DNA of 51,807 bases from Eubacteriales bacterium (GTDB taxonomy: Bacteria > Bacillota > Clostridia > Lachnospirales > Lachnospiraceae), in contig JAUNOK010000020.1 of NCBI GenBank assembly GCA_030537195.1, positions 1 to 51,807 of the forward strand. Reading direction: 5' to 3'. The position numbers and the translations under genes were made by a program. Of the stretch, positions 9,374 to 18,358 are shown one piece after another; the stretch's first letter is position 1; every line of letters begins with the position of its first letter. A model generated the notes under the pieces. The model saw nothing but the letters and a program-made list of their open reading frames with translations, ran no database searches and was not told the origin of the DNA.

Positions 9374-9402
9374 ATAATACCATATATATTTATTTTCAGC
9401 AA
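9374..9402 (-). promoter_or_regulatory. Candidate sigma-A promoter of the zinc-ribbon membrane protein
   Basis: Minus strand TTGCTG (9402-9397), 17-nt spacer, TATTAT (9379-9374), about 60 nt before the ATG at 9312. Confidence 0.5.
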
Positions 9403-9438
9403 TGACGATATATGCACATTACCATGCTGTAATGTATC

Positions 9439-9467
9439 AAAAATGAGCTTTTATATGTTACTGCTCA
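9439..9467 (-). terminator. Weak terminator at the end of aroA
   Basis: Minus-strand TGAGC / GCTCA stem with a long loop, followed by TTTTT. The stem begins just before the aroA stop codon. Only five base pairs, so the call is tentative. Confidence 0.4.
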
Positions 9468-10753
9468 CACGCCTGCTTAAGTACATCGAAATAATTCTCA
9501 AATGTCTTACAACAGCACTCATAATTATCAATTATTATGCCATCAACTCGCAGTCCAATAAGTGCGAAAGACATTGCCATTCTATGATCATTATAAGTAT
9601 CAACCACTCCCGGCTTAACCTTTCCCGGAGATATCTCGATACGGTCTCTTCCCTCCTTGACATCAACGCCAAGATTGTTAAGCTCGTTGACCATTGCCTC
9701 AATTCTGTCAGATTCCTGTAATCTTATATGTTCAATATTCTTAATAATAGTAGTAGTCTTGGCAAATGGAGCGATAGCTGCAAGTGTCATTGACTGATCT
9801 GAGAAATCATTCATATCAACATCCACACCGCAATATTCGCCATCCTTAGGACCGCTGACACATATGCCCTCGCGCTCCTCTGTCACAGCACAGCCCATCT
9901 GTTTAAGTACATCTATGAACTTAAGGTCTCCCTGCATTGAATTAGAATGTACTCCCTTAACGATAGCTGTTCCGCCTGTAAGTGCTGCTGCTGCATAGAA
10001 ATAGCATGCTGCTGAAACATCCGGCTCTATGTAATATGTCTGTGGATAATAACCTGAACCAGCTGGCACTATATATTCAGAACCTTCATGGTCTACTACA
10101 CATCCGAACTGTTCCATCATCTTGGCTGTTATACGCACATATGAACCTTCTGTCTTATCACTTGTAATATGAACATGCATTCCCTCTTCAAGCATAGGAG
10201 ATGTCATCATAAGTGCACTTAAAAACTGTGTACTTTCACTTATGCTTATTGATACATGGTTCTGTGGTTTCTTTCCACCATATGCTGCACCCTTTACATT
10301 AACTGGAAGATGTCCGTCTTTCTCAAGGAATTCTATCTCTGCTCCCATGCTCTGTAATGCTTCAAAAAGAGGAAGCATTGGTCTTTTCTTCATCTGTTCA
10401 GAAGCTTCAATAGTATACTCACCATCTGATAATGCAAGCATGGCTGTAAGGAATCTTGCTGCTGTTCCGGCACTTCCTACATTAATTGTAGCTCTCTTCT
10501 TAGGAATATCCCTTCCGTGTCCATGAATGATAACATATCGTTCAACTTCGTTTACTTCGATAATATATCCAAGCGCGATAAGACTTAAAAGAAAATGTCT
10601 TGAATCGTCACTGAATAAAACTCCTTTAAGGGTACATTCACCCTGTGATAATGCTGCCATAAGCAGCGCTCTGTTAGTAATACTCTTTGAACCAGGCACT
10701 TCAACTGTACAGTGAATCGGGTGGTCCAGCTTCTTAACCTTGTACTGTGACAT
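9458..10753 (-). CDS. aroA: 3-phosphoshikimate 1-carboxyvinyltransferase (EPSP synthase)
   Basis: Transfers the enolpyruvyl group from PEP to shikimate-3-phosphate, the sixth step of the shikimate pathway, in the cytosol. The length of 431 residues is typical. The signature regions are in order: PGSKSITNRAL (20-30), GSAGTAARF (93-101), the substrate-binding SESTQFLSALMM region, the PEP-binding RLQESDR, and NDHRMAMS (388-395). ATG start with GGAG about 10 nt away. It follows the citrate synthase gene by 25 nt on the same strand with no terminator between, so the two are probably co-transcribed. No other aro genes are in the window. Confidence 0.97.
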   Translation of the reverse strand: MSQYKVKKLDHPIHCTVEVPGSKSITNRALLMAALSQGECTLKGVLFSDDSRHFLLSLIALGYIIEVNEVERYVIIHGHGRDIPKKRATINVGSAGTAARFLTAMLALSDGEYTIEASEQMKKRPMLPLFEALQSMGAEIEFLEKDGHLPVNVKGAAYGGKKPQNHVSISISESTQFLSALMMTSPMLEEGMHVHITSDKTEGSYVRITAKMMEQFGCVVDHEGSEYIVPAGSGYYPQTYYIEPDVSAACYFYAAAALTGGTAIVKGVHSNSMQGDLKFIDVLKQMGCAVTEEREGICVSGPKDGEYCGVDVDMNDFSDQSMTLAAIAPFAKTTTIIKNIEHIRLQESDRIEAMVNELNNLGVDVKEGRDRIEISPGKVKPGVVDTYNDHRMAMSFALIGLRVDGIIIDNYECCCKTFENYFDVLKQACEQ

Positions 10754-10778
10754 AATTTTACTACTCCATTAAACGTAA

Positions 10779-12152
10779 TTATCTCTCGTCCATATCAACA
10801 TATGGTCTGTGATGTCCAACATATTTGTAAGCAGGACGGATAATCTTACCTGCATTAACAAGTTCCTCAAGTCTGTGTGCACACCATCCTGAAATTCTTG
10901 AAGTTGCAAACATTGGTGTAAACATTTCTTCAGGAATACCAAGCATTGTGTATACAAATCCACTATAGAAATCGACATTGGCACAGACTGGCTTAAACAT
11001 CTTTCTCTTATTCATGATAAGCTGTCCTGCCTCGCTCTCAACAAGCTCATATAATGCAAATTCCTTCTGCATACCCTTCTCTTCTGAAAGCTGCTTGGCA
11101 AACTTCTTAAGAATAACTGCTCTTGGATCTGAATTAGTATATACAGCATGACCCATACCATAGATAAGTCCTGCATGGTCAAATGCTTCTTTATCAAGGA
11201 TCTTGTTAAGATATGTACATATCTCATCTCTGTCATCCCAGTTGCTGCAATGTCCCTTAATATCTGTAAACATTTCCTGAACCTTTAAGTTAGCACCACC
11301 GTGCTTAGGTCCTTTAAGGGATGCAATTGATGAAGCAATTGCTGAGTATGTATCTGTTCCTGATGAAGTAACAACGTGAGTTGTAAATGTTGAGTTGTTA
11401 CCACCACCATGCTCTGCATGAAGAACAAGACAGATATCAAGAACCTTTGCTTCAAGTTCTGTAAAGTTTCCATCATCTCTTAACATGTAAAGAATGTTCT
11501 CAGCTGTTGAATAACCCTTCTTAGGATTCTTTATCATAAGTGTTCCATCAAGCTTAAAATGTCTGTATGACTGATAAGCATATACTGAAAGAAGAGGCAT
11601 CTTGGCTATAAGCTGAAGACTCTGTCTTAATACGTTAGGAATTGAGATATCATCCGGATTCTCATCATATGAATAAAGACTTAAGATACTCTTCATAAGA
11701 GAATTCATAAGGTTAGTACTTGTAGCTTTCATAATAACATCTCTGATGAATGCTCCTGAAAGTTCCTGAAGGTCTGTTAAGATTCTTATGAATCTGTCTA
11801 ACTGATCCTTGTCTGGAAGTACACCGAATAACAGAAGATATGTAGCTTCCTCAAATCTGAATCTGTCAAGGCTGCTTCTCTTGATAATCTCCTCAACATT
11901 ATATCCCTGAAAATATAACTCTCCGTCTACAGGTATCTTTCTACCGTGAACGCTCTGGTTACCTAATACATCTGATATCTCTGTAAGACCTGTAAGTACA
12001 CCGTTACCATTACTGTCACGAAGACCTCTCTTAACGTCATACTCCGTATAGAGATTCTGATCGATTATACCTGAGGCTGTACACTCTTTTACGAGTTCCT
12101 CAAAATCGCTCTTATCTACTGTTGAAAGTTCCATCATTTCCTGATTGTTCAT
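10779..12152 (-). CDS. Citrate synthase
   Basis: Condenses oxaloacetate and acetyl-CoA to citrate; in a fermenting anaerobe this is likely the entry to 2-oxoglutarate and glutamate. About 457 residues, long for the family because of an N-terminal extension of about 60 residues, as in clostridial citrate synthases. Catalytic segments are present: HAEHGGGNNSTFTTHV, the GPKHGGAN His, GMGHAVYTNSDPRA, and the Asp in NVDFYSGF. AGGAGG lies 6 nt before the ATG at 12152; the frame runs ten codons further upstream without an RBS. A consensus promoter lies just upstream and aroA follows. Confidence 0.95.
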   Translation of the reverse strand: MNNQEMMELSTVDKSDFEELVKECTASGIIDQNLYTEYDVKRGLRDSNGNGVLTGLTEISDVLGNQSVHGRKIPVDGELYFQGYNVEEIIKRSSLDRFRFEEATYLLLFGVLPDKDQLDRFIRILTDLQELSGAFIRDVIMKATSTNLMNSLMKSILSLYSYDENPDDISIPNVLRQSLQLIAKMPLLSVYAYQSYRHFKLDGTLMIKNPKKGYSTAENILYMLRDDGNFTELEAKVLDICLVLHAEHGGGNNSTFTTHVVTSSGTDTYSAIASSIASLKGPKHGGANLKVQEMFTDIKGHCSNWDDRDEICTYLNKILDKEAFDHAGLIYGMGHAVYTNSDPRAVILKKFAKQLSEEKGMQKEFALYELVESEAGQLIMNKRKMFKPVCANVDFYSGFVYTMLGIPEEMFTPMFATSRISGWCAHRLEELVNAGKIIRPAYKYVGHHRPYVDMDER

Positions 12153-12204
12153 AGCTTTCCTCCTCTTAATTATTTCCCGCATAGCTAAAAACGCAGATGA
12201 AGAT

Positions 12205-12234
12205 ATTATATCTGCTAATACTAGTGTTTGTCAA
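12205..12234 (-). promoter_or_regulatory. Sigma-A promoter for citrate synthase-aroA
   Basis: Minus-strand TTGACA (12234-12229), 18-nt spacer, TATAAT (12210-12205). The -10 is inside a dyad (GCAGAT...ATCTGC, AGATATAATATCT) that could be an operator. It begins directly after the stop of the YcxB-like gene. Confidence 0.75.
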
Positions 12235-12235
12235 T

Positions 12236-12778
12236 TTACTGTTGTTCCTGACTTCTCATGTCGATTACAGAGTCAGCAAGCTGTATCAGATTCTCTGCAC
12301 TTCCCTGCATAAAGCCCTTTTTGCTTACAACAAGACAGTTATCATCTCCAACGAACAGATATATGTTGTCCTGATCCTGATCCCATCTTACAACATCATT
12401 CCAGCTGAATGTGTCACTGTCATTTTCTTCATCTGTGATAATAATATTCTCTGCATCTATTTCATATGAGAATTTAACGCCAATCATCTTTCCATATATA
12501 TTATGGAACTTTCGTCTGTTACTCTTGTCCATTCCTATAATTCCAATATATAGAAAAACCACAGCCACAACTCCGAACAGCAGAATCATGAATGTATCTG
12601 CCTGTGCATTGCCTGTCAGCTTCATCACAAGTTCTCTTACCATCATCATTGCGAATATTATTCCGAACAGCTTATATATAAGCTTAAATGTTTTATACTT
12701 GCTATTACCTGTCTCACAGACACGCATAGCCCCTTCCATACATTCCTTTGTAAATGCTGTATTATTCCTTATTGTCAT
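12236..12778 (-). CDS. Membrane protein with YcxB-like C-terminal domain
   Basis: 180 residues. Two membrane helices at about 35-55 and 60-85 are followed by a soluble beta-rich domain: SYEIDAENIIITDEEND, then the acidic WNDVVRWDQDQDNIYLFVGD, then VVSKKGFMQGSAENL. This spacing is the hallmark of the YcxB-like domain, whose function is unknown. GGGAGG lies about 6 nt before the ATG. It is divergent from the SDR gene and ends two bases before the citrate synthase promoter. Confidence 0.75.
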   Translation of the reverse strand: MTIRNNTAFTKECMEGAMRVCETGNSKYKTFKLIYKLFGIIFAMMMVRELVMKLTGNAQADTFMILLFGVVAVVFLYIGIIGMDKSNRRKFHNIYGKMIGVKFSYEIDAENIIITDEENDSDTFSWNDVVRWDQDQDNIYLFVGDDNCLVVSKKGFMQGSAENLIQLADSVIDMRSQEQQ

Positions 12779-12991
12779 GTATTCCTCCCTTGCATTATCC
12801 CCATATGTAAACCACTAAATGGTATCCGTCTAAATAATAATTTTAAGCCCGGCGGGCTAGGTGTGTCAATGTTATATTGCAGGGGTGCGGTGGGCGGCGG
12901 TGTGTCTTTAATGACGAGTTTGCTATATGGCATAAACTGCGTGAATCTGCTATAATGTTTACATATATTTCCTATAGAAAGGAGACTTCTT

Positions 12992-13756
12992 ATGAAACTT
13001 GCGTGTATTACCGGAGCATCATCCGGCATCGGAAAAGAATTCGCATATCTGCTTGCAGACCTTGAATATGACCTGATTCTGGTTGGAAGAAACACAGATG
13101 CGCTGCATGAAATTGCTGATAATGTAGCTGTCCGGTGCAAATGTATCACATGTGACTTATCTGATGAGAAATCCTGTGTAAAGCTTGGCAAGAAACTCCG
13201 CAAATATCCACTCGATATTATGATTAATAATGCCGGATTCGGAGAGCTTGGAGAATTCACAGAAACAAAGTTAAAGAATGACCTGAACATGATTAATGTT
13301 AATATTAAAGCTGTGCATATACTTACAAAGGCTGTACTTCCGGGCTTTATACAGCGTGACAGAGGCTACATCATGAATGTTGCATCAAGTGCCGGGCTGC
13401 TTCCTGGTGGACCATATATGTCTACCTATTATGCAACCAAGGCTTATGTGACAAGCCTTACCACTGCAATCCACGGTGAGCTGCGCGACTTAAAGAGTAA
13501 TGTCCATATAAGCATGCTCTGTCCGGGTCCTGTTGATACCAACTTCAACAATGTTGCCAATGTGAAGTTCGCATTATCAGGAATTCCTGCTGATTACTGT
13601 GCTTATTACGCACTCTGTAAAATGTTTACAGGAAAACTTACTATTGTTCCGACATTTACGATGAAAGCCGGAGTTTTTGGCAGCAGATTCCTGCCAAGAC
13701 AAGTGCTTGCCTTTATGACAGGACACCAGCAAAAAAAGAAAACAGACAGCATCTGA
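12992..13756 (+). CDS. SDR family NAD(P)-dependent oxidoreductase (DltE/YqjQ type)
   Basis: 254-residue short-chain dehydrogenase. The nucleotide-binding motif TGASSGIG is at 7-14, NNAG at about 80, the catalytic Ser in NVASSAG and Tyr/Lys in YYATKAY, followed by CPGPVDTNF. The longer C-terminus, with a hydrophobic MFTGKLTIVPTF segment, is typical of SDRs annotated as DltE or YqjQ-like, which act on lipid or small carbonyl substrates. AAAGGAG lies 7 nt before the ATG. The 213-nt divergent upstream region contains an AGCCCGGCGGGCT hairpin and a G-rich stretch around 12880-12905 unlike the surrounding DNA. The stop codon lies within a 7-bp hairpin (13747-13766), and the gene converges on the dus gene. 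Confidence 0.82.
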   Translation: MKLACITGASSGIGKEFAYLLADLEYDLILVGRNTDALHEIADNVAVRCKCITCDLSDEKSCVKLGKKLRKYPLDIMINNAGFGELGEFTETKLKNDLNMINVNIKAVHILTKAVLPGFIQRDRGYIMNVASSAGLLPGGPYMSTYYATKAYVTSLTTAIHGELRDLKSNVHISMLCPGPVDTNFNNVANVKFALSGIPADYCAYYALCKMFTGKLTIVPTFTMKAGVFGSRFLPRQVLAFMTGHQQKKKTDSI

Positions 13757-13775
13757 TACGATGCTGCCTGATGCT

Positions 13776-14795
13776 CTAGAATTTTTTTGAAAATATTATA
13801 TTCTTTCTTTCAACGAGTACTGCCTTGTTAAAAAACACATCAACTGCTGCCTTGTAATCAGCCATTCTCTGGGATTTCTTGATTGCCTTGATTTCTTTCT
13901 TGCAGTCATCAAACACATATTCCATGTAACACCACATTTCTTTCATTCTGTGTATGGCATGTGTGTCGCCCGGCATTATGGCTGTGCGGGCTGCGTATAC
14001 AAGGTCGTGAAGCTCCTTCATCAGCTTCTTGTCCGCATTAAGGTCACGCACCATCTCCGCAGGATTATCGTCTGTTAATACATTAATCAGACCTGGGTCT
14101 GCGATAAGCCCTCTTCCAAGCATAAATGTATCAACCTCCGGGAACATCTCCTTCATCTCAAGGAAATTCTTCCTTGTAAATATGTCTCCGTTAAGCACAA
14201 GTTTATTCCTGCTGTTATCCACCGCGTAACGGAAAGCATCAAGATGAAGCTCATTTCTATAGTAATCTGTGCGCACTCTCGGATGTACAATAAGCTCCTC
14301 AAGCGGATAGGAATTATACACATCCATTATCTGTGGGAAACTGTCGTCATCCTCAACTCCAATTCGTGTCTTGACCGAAACCTTGATATTCTCTCTTATA
14401 AATGCGTCCTCAAACACCGCATCAAGAAAACGGTCAAGCTTTTCTGTGTCACGCAGCATTCCTGACCCTTTGTCCTTTGACACAACTGTGCCTGACGGAC
14501 AGCCGGCATTAAGATTAATCTCGCTGTAACCGTATTTTTCATAAAGCATTTTTGCCGTCCAGATAAAATCCTTAGCTTCATTAGTCATGACCTGCGCAAC
14601 CGTGTAAGTATCCTTATTATGCTCACGGTCTATGTCTCTTATCTCTCTTGCAAGGAAATTTTCTGACTTGTTGGGCGAGATAAATGGTGTGAAGTATTTC
14701 GCAATTCTGCCTTTTCCAAATGTTTTCTCATAGGCATTACGGTATGTAAAATCTGTAAGCCCCTCCATCGGAGCCATATATATAGTATTATTCAT
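13776..14795 (-). CDS. tRNA-dihydrouridine synthase
   Basis: FMN enzyme that reduces specific uridines to dihydrouridine in tRNA. 339 residues. The FMN-site start MAPMEGLTD, the catalytic Cys in NLNAGCPSGTV, the VKTRIG loop, IVHPRVR, NGDI and MLGRGLI are all in order. GCPSG (rather than GCPAP or GCPVK) and the TPFISPN segment fit the Firmicutes Dus type; the exact subfamily is not assigned. The gene starts 16 nt after the M18 aminopeptidase stop, so both belong to one transcript. The RBS is weak (AGAAAG). Confidence 0.92.
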   Translation of the reverse strand: MNNTIYMAPMEGLTDFTYRNAYEKTFGKGRIAKYFTPFISPNKSENFLAREIRDIDREHNKDTYTVAQVMTNEAKDFIWTAKMLYEKYGYSEINLNAGCPSGTVVSKDKGSGMLRDTEKLDRFLDAVFEDAFIRENIKVSVKTRIGVEDDDSFPQIMDVYNSYPLEELIVHPRVRTDYYRNELHLDAFRYAVDNSRNKLVLNGDIFTRKNFLEMKEMFPEVDTFMLGRGLIADPGLINVLTDDNPAEMVRDLNADKKLMKELHDLVYAARTAIMPGDTHAIHRMKEMWCYMEYVFDDCKKEIKAIKKSQRMADYKAAVDVFFNKAVLVERKNIIFSKKF

Positions 14796-14811
14796 GTACT
14801 GTATCTTTCTG

Positions 14812-16143
14812 TTATTCTAGTGTAAATGTACCGTTGCTGTTAGTAACAATGGCTGTCTCAAAAAATTCTTTAACTGCCTTTATCATGTATTCTGTGTCCA
14901 TGATTCCTGCTGTCTCGTAAGGCGAATGCATTGCAAGCTGCGCAAGCCCGATATCCACTGTGTTCATTGACACATGGCAGTTAGCTATATTTCCGAGTGT
15001 TGAACCACCCGGAATATCTGAACGGTTGGCAAATTCCTGCGTCGGAACTCCTGCCCTTGTACATATTTCTTTAAATATTGCCGCAGAAACCGCGTCTGTA
15101 GTGTATTTCTGGTTGGCGTTGTATTTGATGACTATGCCTTTATTCATATGAGGTCTGTTAGTCGGGTCGGCTTTTTCCTGATAATTAGGGTGAACCGCAT
15201 GGGCGTTGTCTGCTGAAAGCATGAAAGAACCTGCACACGCTCTTATATAATCCTCATTATCCTTGCCGGCACATGCTGCAATACGCATAAGCACATCTGA
15301 TAAAAATGTTGAATCAGCTCCCTGCTTGGTACTGCTGCCAACCTCTTCATTGTCAAATACTGCACATACCGCAACACTCTCCTGATTGCTCTCGTCACTG
15401 TCTATAAGTGCATTCATGCATGAATATGCACACATCACATCATCAAGTCTTGGCGCTGATATGAATTCGTTATCCGCGCCCCAGATAGTTCCTGCCTGTC
15501 TGTTGTACAGGAACAGATCACTGCTTATCACTGACTCTTTATCTGTCTGTGCAGCGTCAGCAATTATGCTGTCAAAAAGACCTTTGGACTCTGCCTCACC
15601 TATAAGCGGAATCATGTCTTTCTGCGCATTATAATTAAGTCCTGTGTTGGCTTCCCTGTTCATGTGAATTGCAAGATTAGGAATTATACACAAATCCCTG
15701 TCCACATTTACAAGGACAGGCTTTAATACTGCACCTTCTCTTACTATTGCCCTGCCTGCAACTGAAAGTGGTCTGTCAAACCAGGGTGCCATAAGCATAC
15801 CACCGTATTTTTCCACATTTAATGAAACATAATTCTTGTCTGGTGTCAGTTCAGGATTCTCTTTCACCTTAAATGATGGTGAATCGCTGTGTGCGGCTGC
15901 TATCTGATAATTGGTAAAGCCCTCTGCCGCCGGCATTCTGAAAGCTATTATGGAAGAATCATTTCTTGTAACATAGTATTTGCCACCCTGTATAAGATGC
16001 CATCTGTCTCTTTCATTAAGACGCACAAATCCTGCGTCGTCCAGCAAATCCATAAAATTCGCCGTAACATGAAATGCACTCGGACTTTTCTCTATGAATG
16101 ACATCATATCCTTCGATACATTAATAAATGTGATTTCTTCCAT
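14812..16143 (-). CDS. apeB: M18 family aspartyl aminopeptidase
   Basis: About 443 residues, the usual size for M18 dinuclear-zinc aminopeptidases, which remove N-terminal acidic (or broader) residues in the cytosol. Metal ligands and catalytic residues appear in AAAHSDSPSF, the DD of RLDDVMCAYS and FDNEEVGSST, with SADNAHAVHPNY later. The frame could begin at a TTG (16155), but the ATG at 16143 has GGAGG 5 nt before it and is chosen. It lies 14 nt after the surface-protein stop and just ahead of dus. Confidence 0.92.
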   Translation of the reverse strand: MEEITFINVSKDMMSFIEKSPSAFHVTANFMDLLDDAGFVRLNERDRWHLIQGGKYYVTRNDSSIIAFRMPAAEGFTNYQIAAAHSDSPSFKVKENPELTPDKNYVSLNVEKYGGMLMAPWFDRPLSVAGRAIVREGAVLKPVLVNVDRDLCIIPNLAIHMNREANTGLNYNAQKDMIPLIGEAESKGLFDSIIADAAQTDKESVISSDLFLYNRQAGTIWGADNEFISAPRLDDVMCAYSCMNALIDSDESNQESVAVCAVFDNEEVGSSTKQGADSTFLSDVLMRIAACAGKDNEDYIRACAGSFMLSADNAHAVHPNYQEKADPTNRPHMNKGIVIKYNANQKYTTDAVSAAIFKEICTRAGVPTQEFANRSDIPGGSTLGNIANCHVSMNTVDIGLAQLAMHSPYETAGIMDTEYMIKAVKEFFETAIVTNSNGTFTLE

Positions 16144-16157
16144 ATGTTCCTCCAATT

Positions 16158-17630
16158 CTATCTTCTGCGTCTGTTATGTCTTCTTTTTCTCTTGTTGTTC
16201 TGCGCCATTATGACTACTGTTATAATTATTGCAGCAACTATTACAACCACAATAACAACAAATATTACAACTATGCTGCTAGATTCTTTCTTTCCATTGA
16301 CATCTGATACTTTATTGTCTGCTGCCTGTGCATTGTCGTCTGATACCACATTTGCAGCATACTCTCTGTAAACAGTCTGGTTACACAGACTGCATGTTCC
16401 TGCTTCTATTCCATCTTTCTTGTCTGTTCCCGTAGCTTCTTTTACAACACTGTAATTGTCAACCTTATGCTCGTGTATTGTGTATTTATCTGAATATGTA
16501 TAACCACATGTGCTGCATGTATGTGTTGTGTAGCCGAAATCCGCTGCTGTTGCTTCTGTCACTGTGTCAGTGTATGAAGGATTGCTGCACATTTCAGGAA
16601 GGAGTGTAACTGAATAATCATATGTCTCATTTCTCTTGAAATCTGATGTGAAGCCTGAATATGCATATGTCCAGTTCATGACCTCACCCATATTAGCCTG
16701 ACAGTATGCACGGCGGTCTGTATTGTCCTCGAAAAATGTTATCATTCCCTTGACTTTGTTGTTAAGCACTTCTCCCTGATATGTCTGTGACAACTCATAT
16801 GGATATACCATATACATTCCGACAAGTCCGCCATCATGCACATAGCCGTGGTCTGAATCATATCCGTCTATTGTTATAGAACAATTTCTTATGTTAAGGA
16901 AACCTGCTGCGTAAGCACCGCCCATAAACTGCTCATCTCTTACTTCTGCATCTGTATCAACGCATACGAGTGTTACATCTGTAGTGATGCCGTCAAGATT
17001 ACCGCTTCCAAATCCGGCAATTCCACCTGTTCCCCACATCTTAGCTGAATCTGTGAGTGACACATATGTATCCTTGATTGTACAGTCTGATATATCACTG
17101 TTATCTGCAAGTCCGGCTATTGGTGCTGCAAAACATGGCTCTGTTGTAGTCACTTCAACTCTCGCACCATATATGTTCAAACCTGTTACTTTCGCATCCT
17201 TAAGCATGCCAAAGAAACCTGCTCCGTATGTTTCGTACTCTTTTCTGTTACCGTCATAGGTCATCATTGTCTGCTTACTTACTGTCTTTACTGACAGGTT
17301 AAGTATGCTGTGCCCGTTACCATCAAATGTGCCTGAAAAATCCCAAGGTGTCCACTCAATTCCAGTCATATCAATATCAGTCATCAGCTTGTAATTACCT
17401 GTGACATTCTTTGCAGCTTCCACAAGCTCTGATGCTGTGCGGATTTCTGTGTACTCTGCTGCCGTACTTCCTGAATTCTCCGCTACGCTGCCTGCTGTCA
17501 CATTATTCCCTGTAACACTACTTCCTGTTGTCTGTGTATCTGCATTTGCCATATTAACCGGCAGGGCTGTTGCTGCAAGTATTACTGCGGCTATCGCTGC
17601 GGCTTTTTTAATGTATGATTTGTTAAACAT
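16158..17630 (-). CDS. Membrane-anchored surface protein with beta-helix-like N-terminal half
   Basis: About 490 residues. A signal peptide (residues 1-31, ending MANA) precedes a Thr/Ser/Gly-rich stretch. Then comes a region of TDIDMTG / GTFDGNGHSILNLSV units like GLUG-type or pectate-lyase-like surface repeats. Next are two zinc-ribbon-like CxxC units, CSTCGYTYSDKY and CSLCNQTVYREY, a repeat style common in Lachnospiraceae surface proteins. A very hydrophobic Val/Ile helix follows and then a basic tail ending RRHNRRRR. There is no LPXTG or TGD sorting motif, so it is membrane- rather than wall-anchored. AAAGG lies 7 nt before the ATG; the frame extends to 17672 without support. Function unknown. 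Confidence 0.75.
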   Translation of the reverse strand: MFNKSYIKKAAAIAAVILAATALPVNMANADTQTTGSSVTGNNVTAGSVAENSGSTAAEYTEIRTASELVEAAKNVTGNYKLMTDIDMTGIEWTPWDFSGTFDGNGHSILNLSVKTVSKQTMMTYDGNRKEYETYGAGFFGMLKDAKVTGLNIYGARVEVTTTEPCFAAPIAGLADNSDISDCTIKDTYVSLTDSAKMWGTGGIAGFGSGNLDGITTDVTLVCVDTDAEVRDEQFMGGAYAAGFLNIRNCSITIDGYDSDHGYVHDGGLVGMYMVYPYELSQTYQGEVLNNKVKGMITFFEDNTDRRAYCQANMGEVMNWTYAYSGFTSDFKRNETYDYSVTLLPEMCSNPSYTDTVTEATAADFGYTTHTCSTCGYTYSDKYTIHEHKVDNYSVVKEATGTDKKDGIEAGTCSLCNQTVYREYAANVVSDDNAQAADNKVSDVNGKKESSSIVVIFVVIVVVIVAAIIITVVIMAQNNKRKRRHNRRRR

Positions 17631-17700
17631 ATTAGTGCCTTTCTTTCCTCTTAATACAATCTCTACTGCCATTAATTAAGTTGTTCTTCAACCGGGTTTG

Positions 17701-17729
17701 ATTATAGCTCATAGAAATGGTGGGGTCTA
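17701..17729 (-). promoter_or_regulatory. Candidate promoter of the surface protein gene
   Basis: Minus-strand TAGACC (17729-17724), 17-nt spacer, perfect TATAAT (17706-17701). It implies that the surface protein, apeB and dus need not depend on read-through of the repeat element upstream. Confidence 0.45.
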
Positions 17730-17814
17730 GGGGGTATTGTGTTTTAGTTTGGGGATTATGAGAGGCGAGAGGAGGGGAAGACGGACGCCGTGTTAATTGG
17801 CATATTTCCCTGCA

Positions 17815-17924
17815 CAGACACGCTCTCGCTCGATGAAAAACGTAGCGGTACTAAACTCGCCCGGAGGCAGCCGCCAACGGCGGCTCCCCCGTCTCGTTAA
17901 GTGCCGACGTTTTCCAACGGTCTG
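17815..17924 (+). repeat. 110-bp CAGAC/GTCTG module, element copy 1
   Basis: Starts CAGAC and ends GTCTG and contains an internal hairpin (GCCGCC AAC GGCGGC). The outer 47 nt (17815-17861) and 32 nt (17893-17924) are complementary to 18237-18283 (43 of 47) and 18173-18204 (30 of 32). Confidence 0.85.
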
Positions 17925-18172
17925 CTCCAGGAAATATACACAATTAACACGGCTGGCTTTCTCCCAACCTCTTTCAATCACGAAACTAAACCAGCCCTTC
18001 GGTATCGCTTCGCTCACCGGCGATAGTGGGTCTTGGTGGGTGTGCCTTCATTCAACAACCTCCTGGTCACACACCCCCGCCGGTACCTCCAGATGAGCTT
18101 GCGATATCTGGACGGGGTGCGACATCCGGGAGGCGACAACGTGAGCGGCGGGCGGGTGGATAGTGTTGGTTT

Positions 18173-18283
18173 CAGACCGTTGGAAAACGCCTGCACTTAA
18201 CGAGCTAAGGCTGTCCGCCTTCGGGCGGCTGCCTGTGGCGAGTTTAGTACAGCTGCGTTTTTCATCGAGCGGGAGCGCGTCTG
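18173..18283 (-). repeat. 110-bp CAGAC/GTCTG module, inverted copy in element 1
   Basis: Reverse complement of the module at 17815-17924, with a different sequence in the central hairpin (CCGCC TTCG GGCGG) that keeps the ability to fold. It is enclosed by the GGATAGTGTT / AACGACACTATCTCC pairing. Confidence 0.85.
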
Positions 18284-18358
18284 AAAACGACACTATCTCC
18301 CGCCAGCAGCGTCCCACTGCCACAACCTCCCGTATGTCACATCACCTCACCCCACATA

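Noticed and set aside
12841-12910. G-rich patch and short GC hairpin upstream of the SDR gene as another element copy
   Set aside because: No sequence match to the 590-bp elements beyond composition; too short to interpret.
12775-13290. 171-codon minus-strand open frame
   Set aside because: It is antisense to the SDR gene at 12992, has a composition rich in Ser/Pro/Arg without domain signs and no RBS; a shadow of the real gene.
17793-18017. Several 60-130-codon open frames inside the G+C-rich elements on both strands
   Set aside because: They arise from high G+C, cross the inverted modules, and lack RBSs or protein-like patterns. Only the 21-codon frame with AGGAGG was kept, as a low-interest finding.
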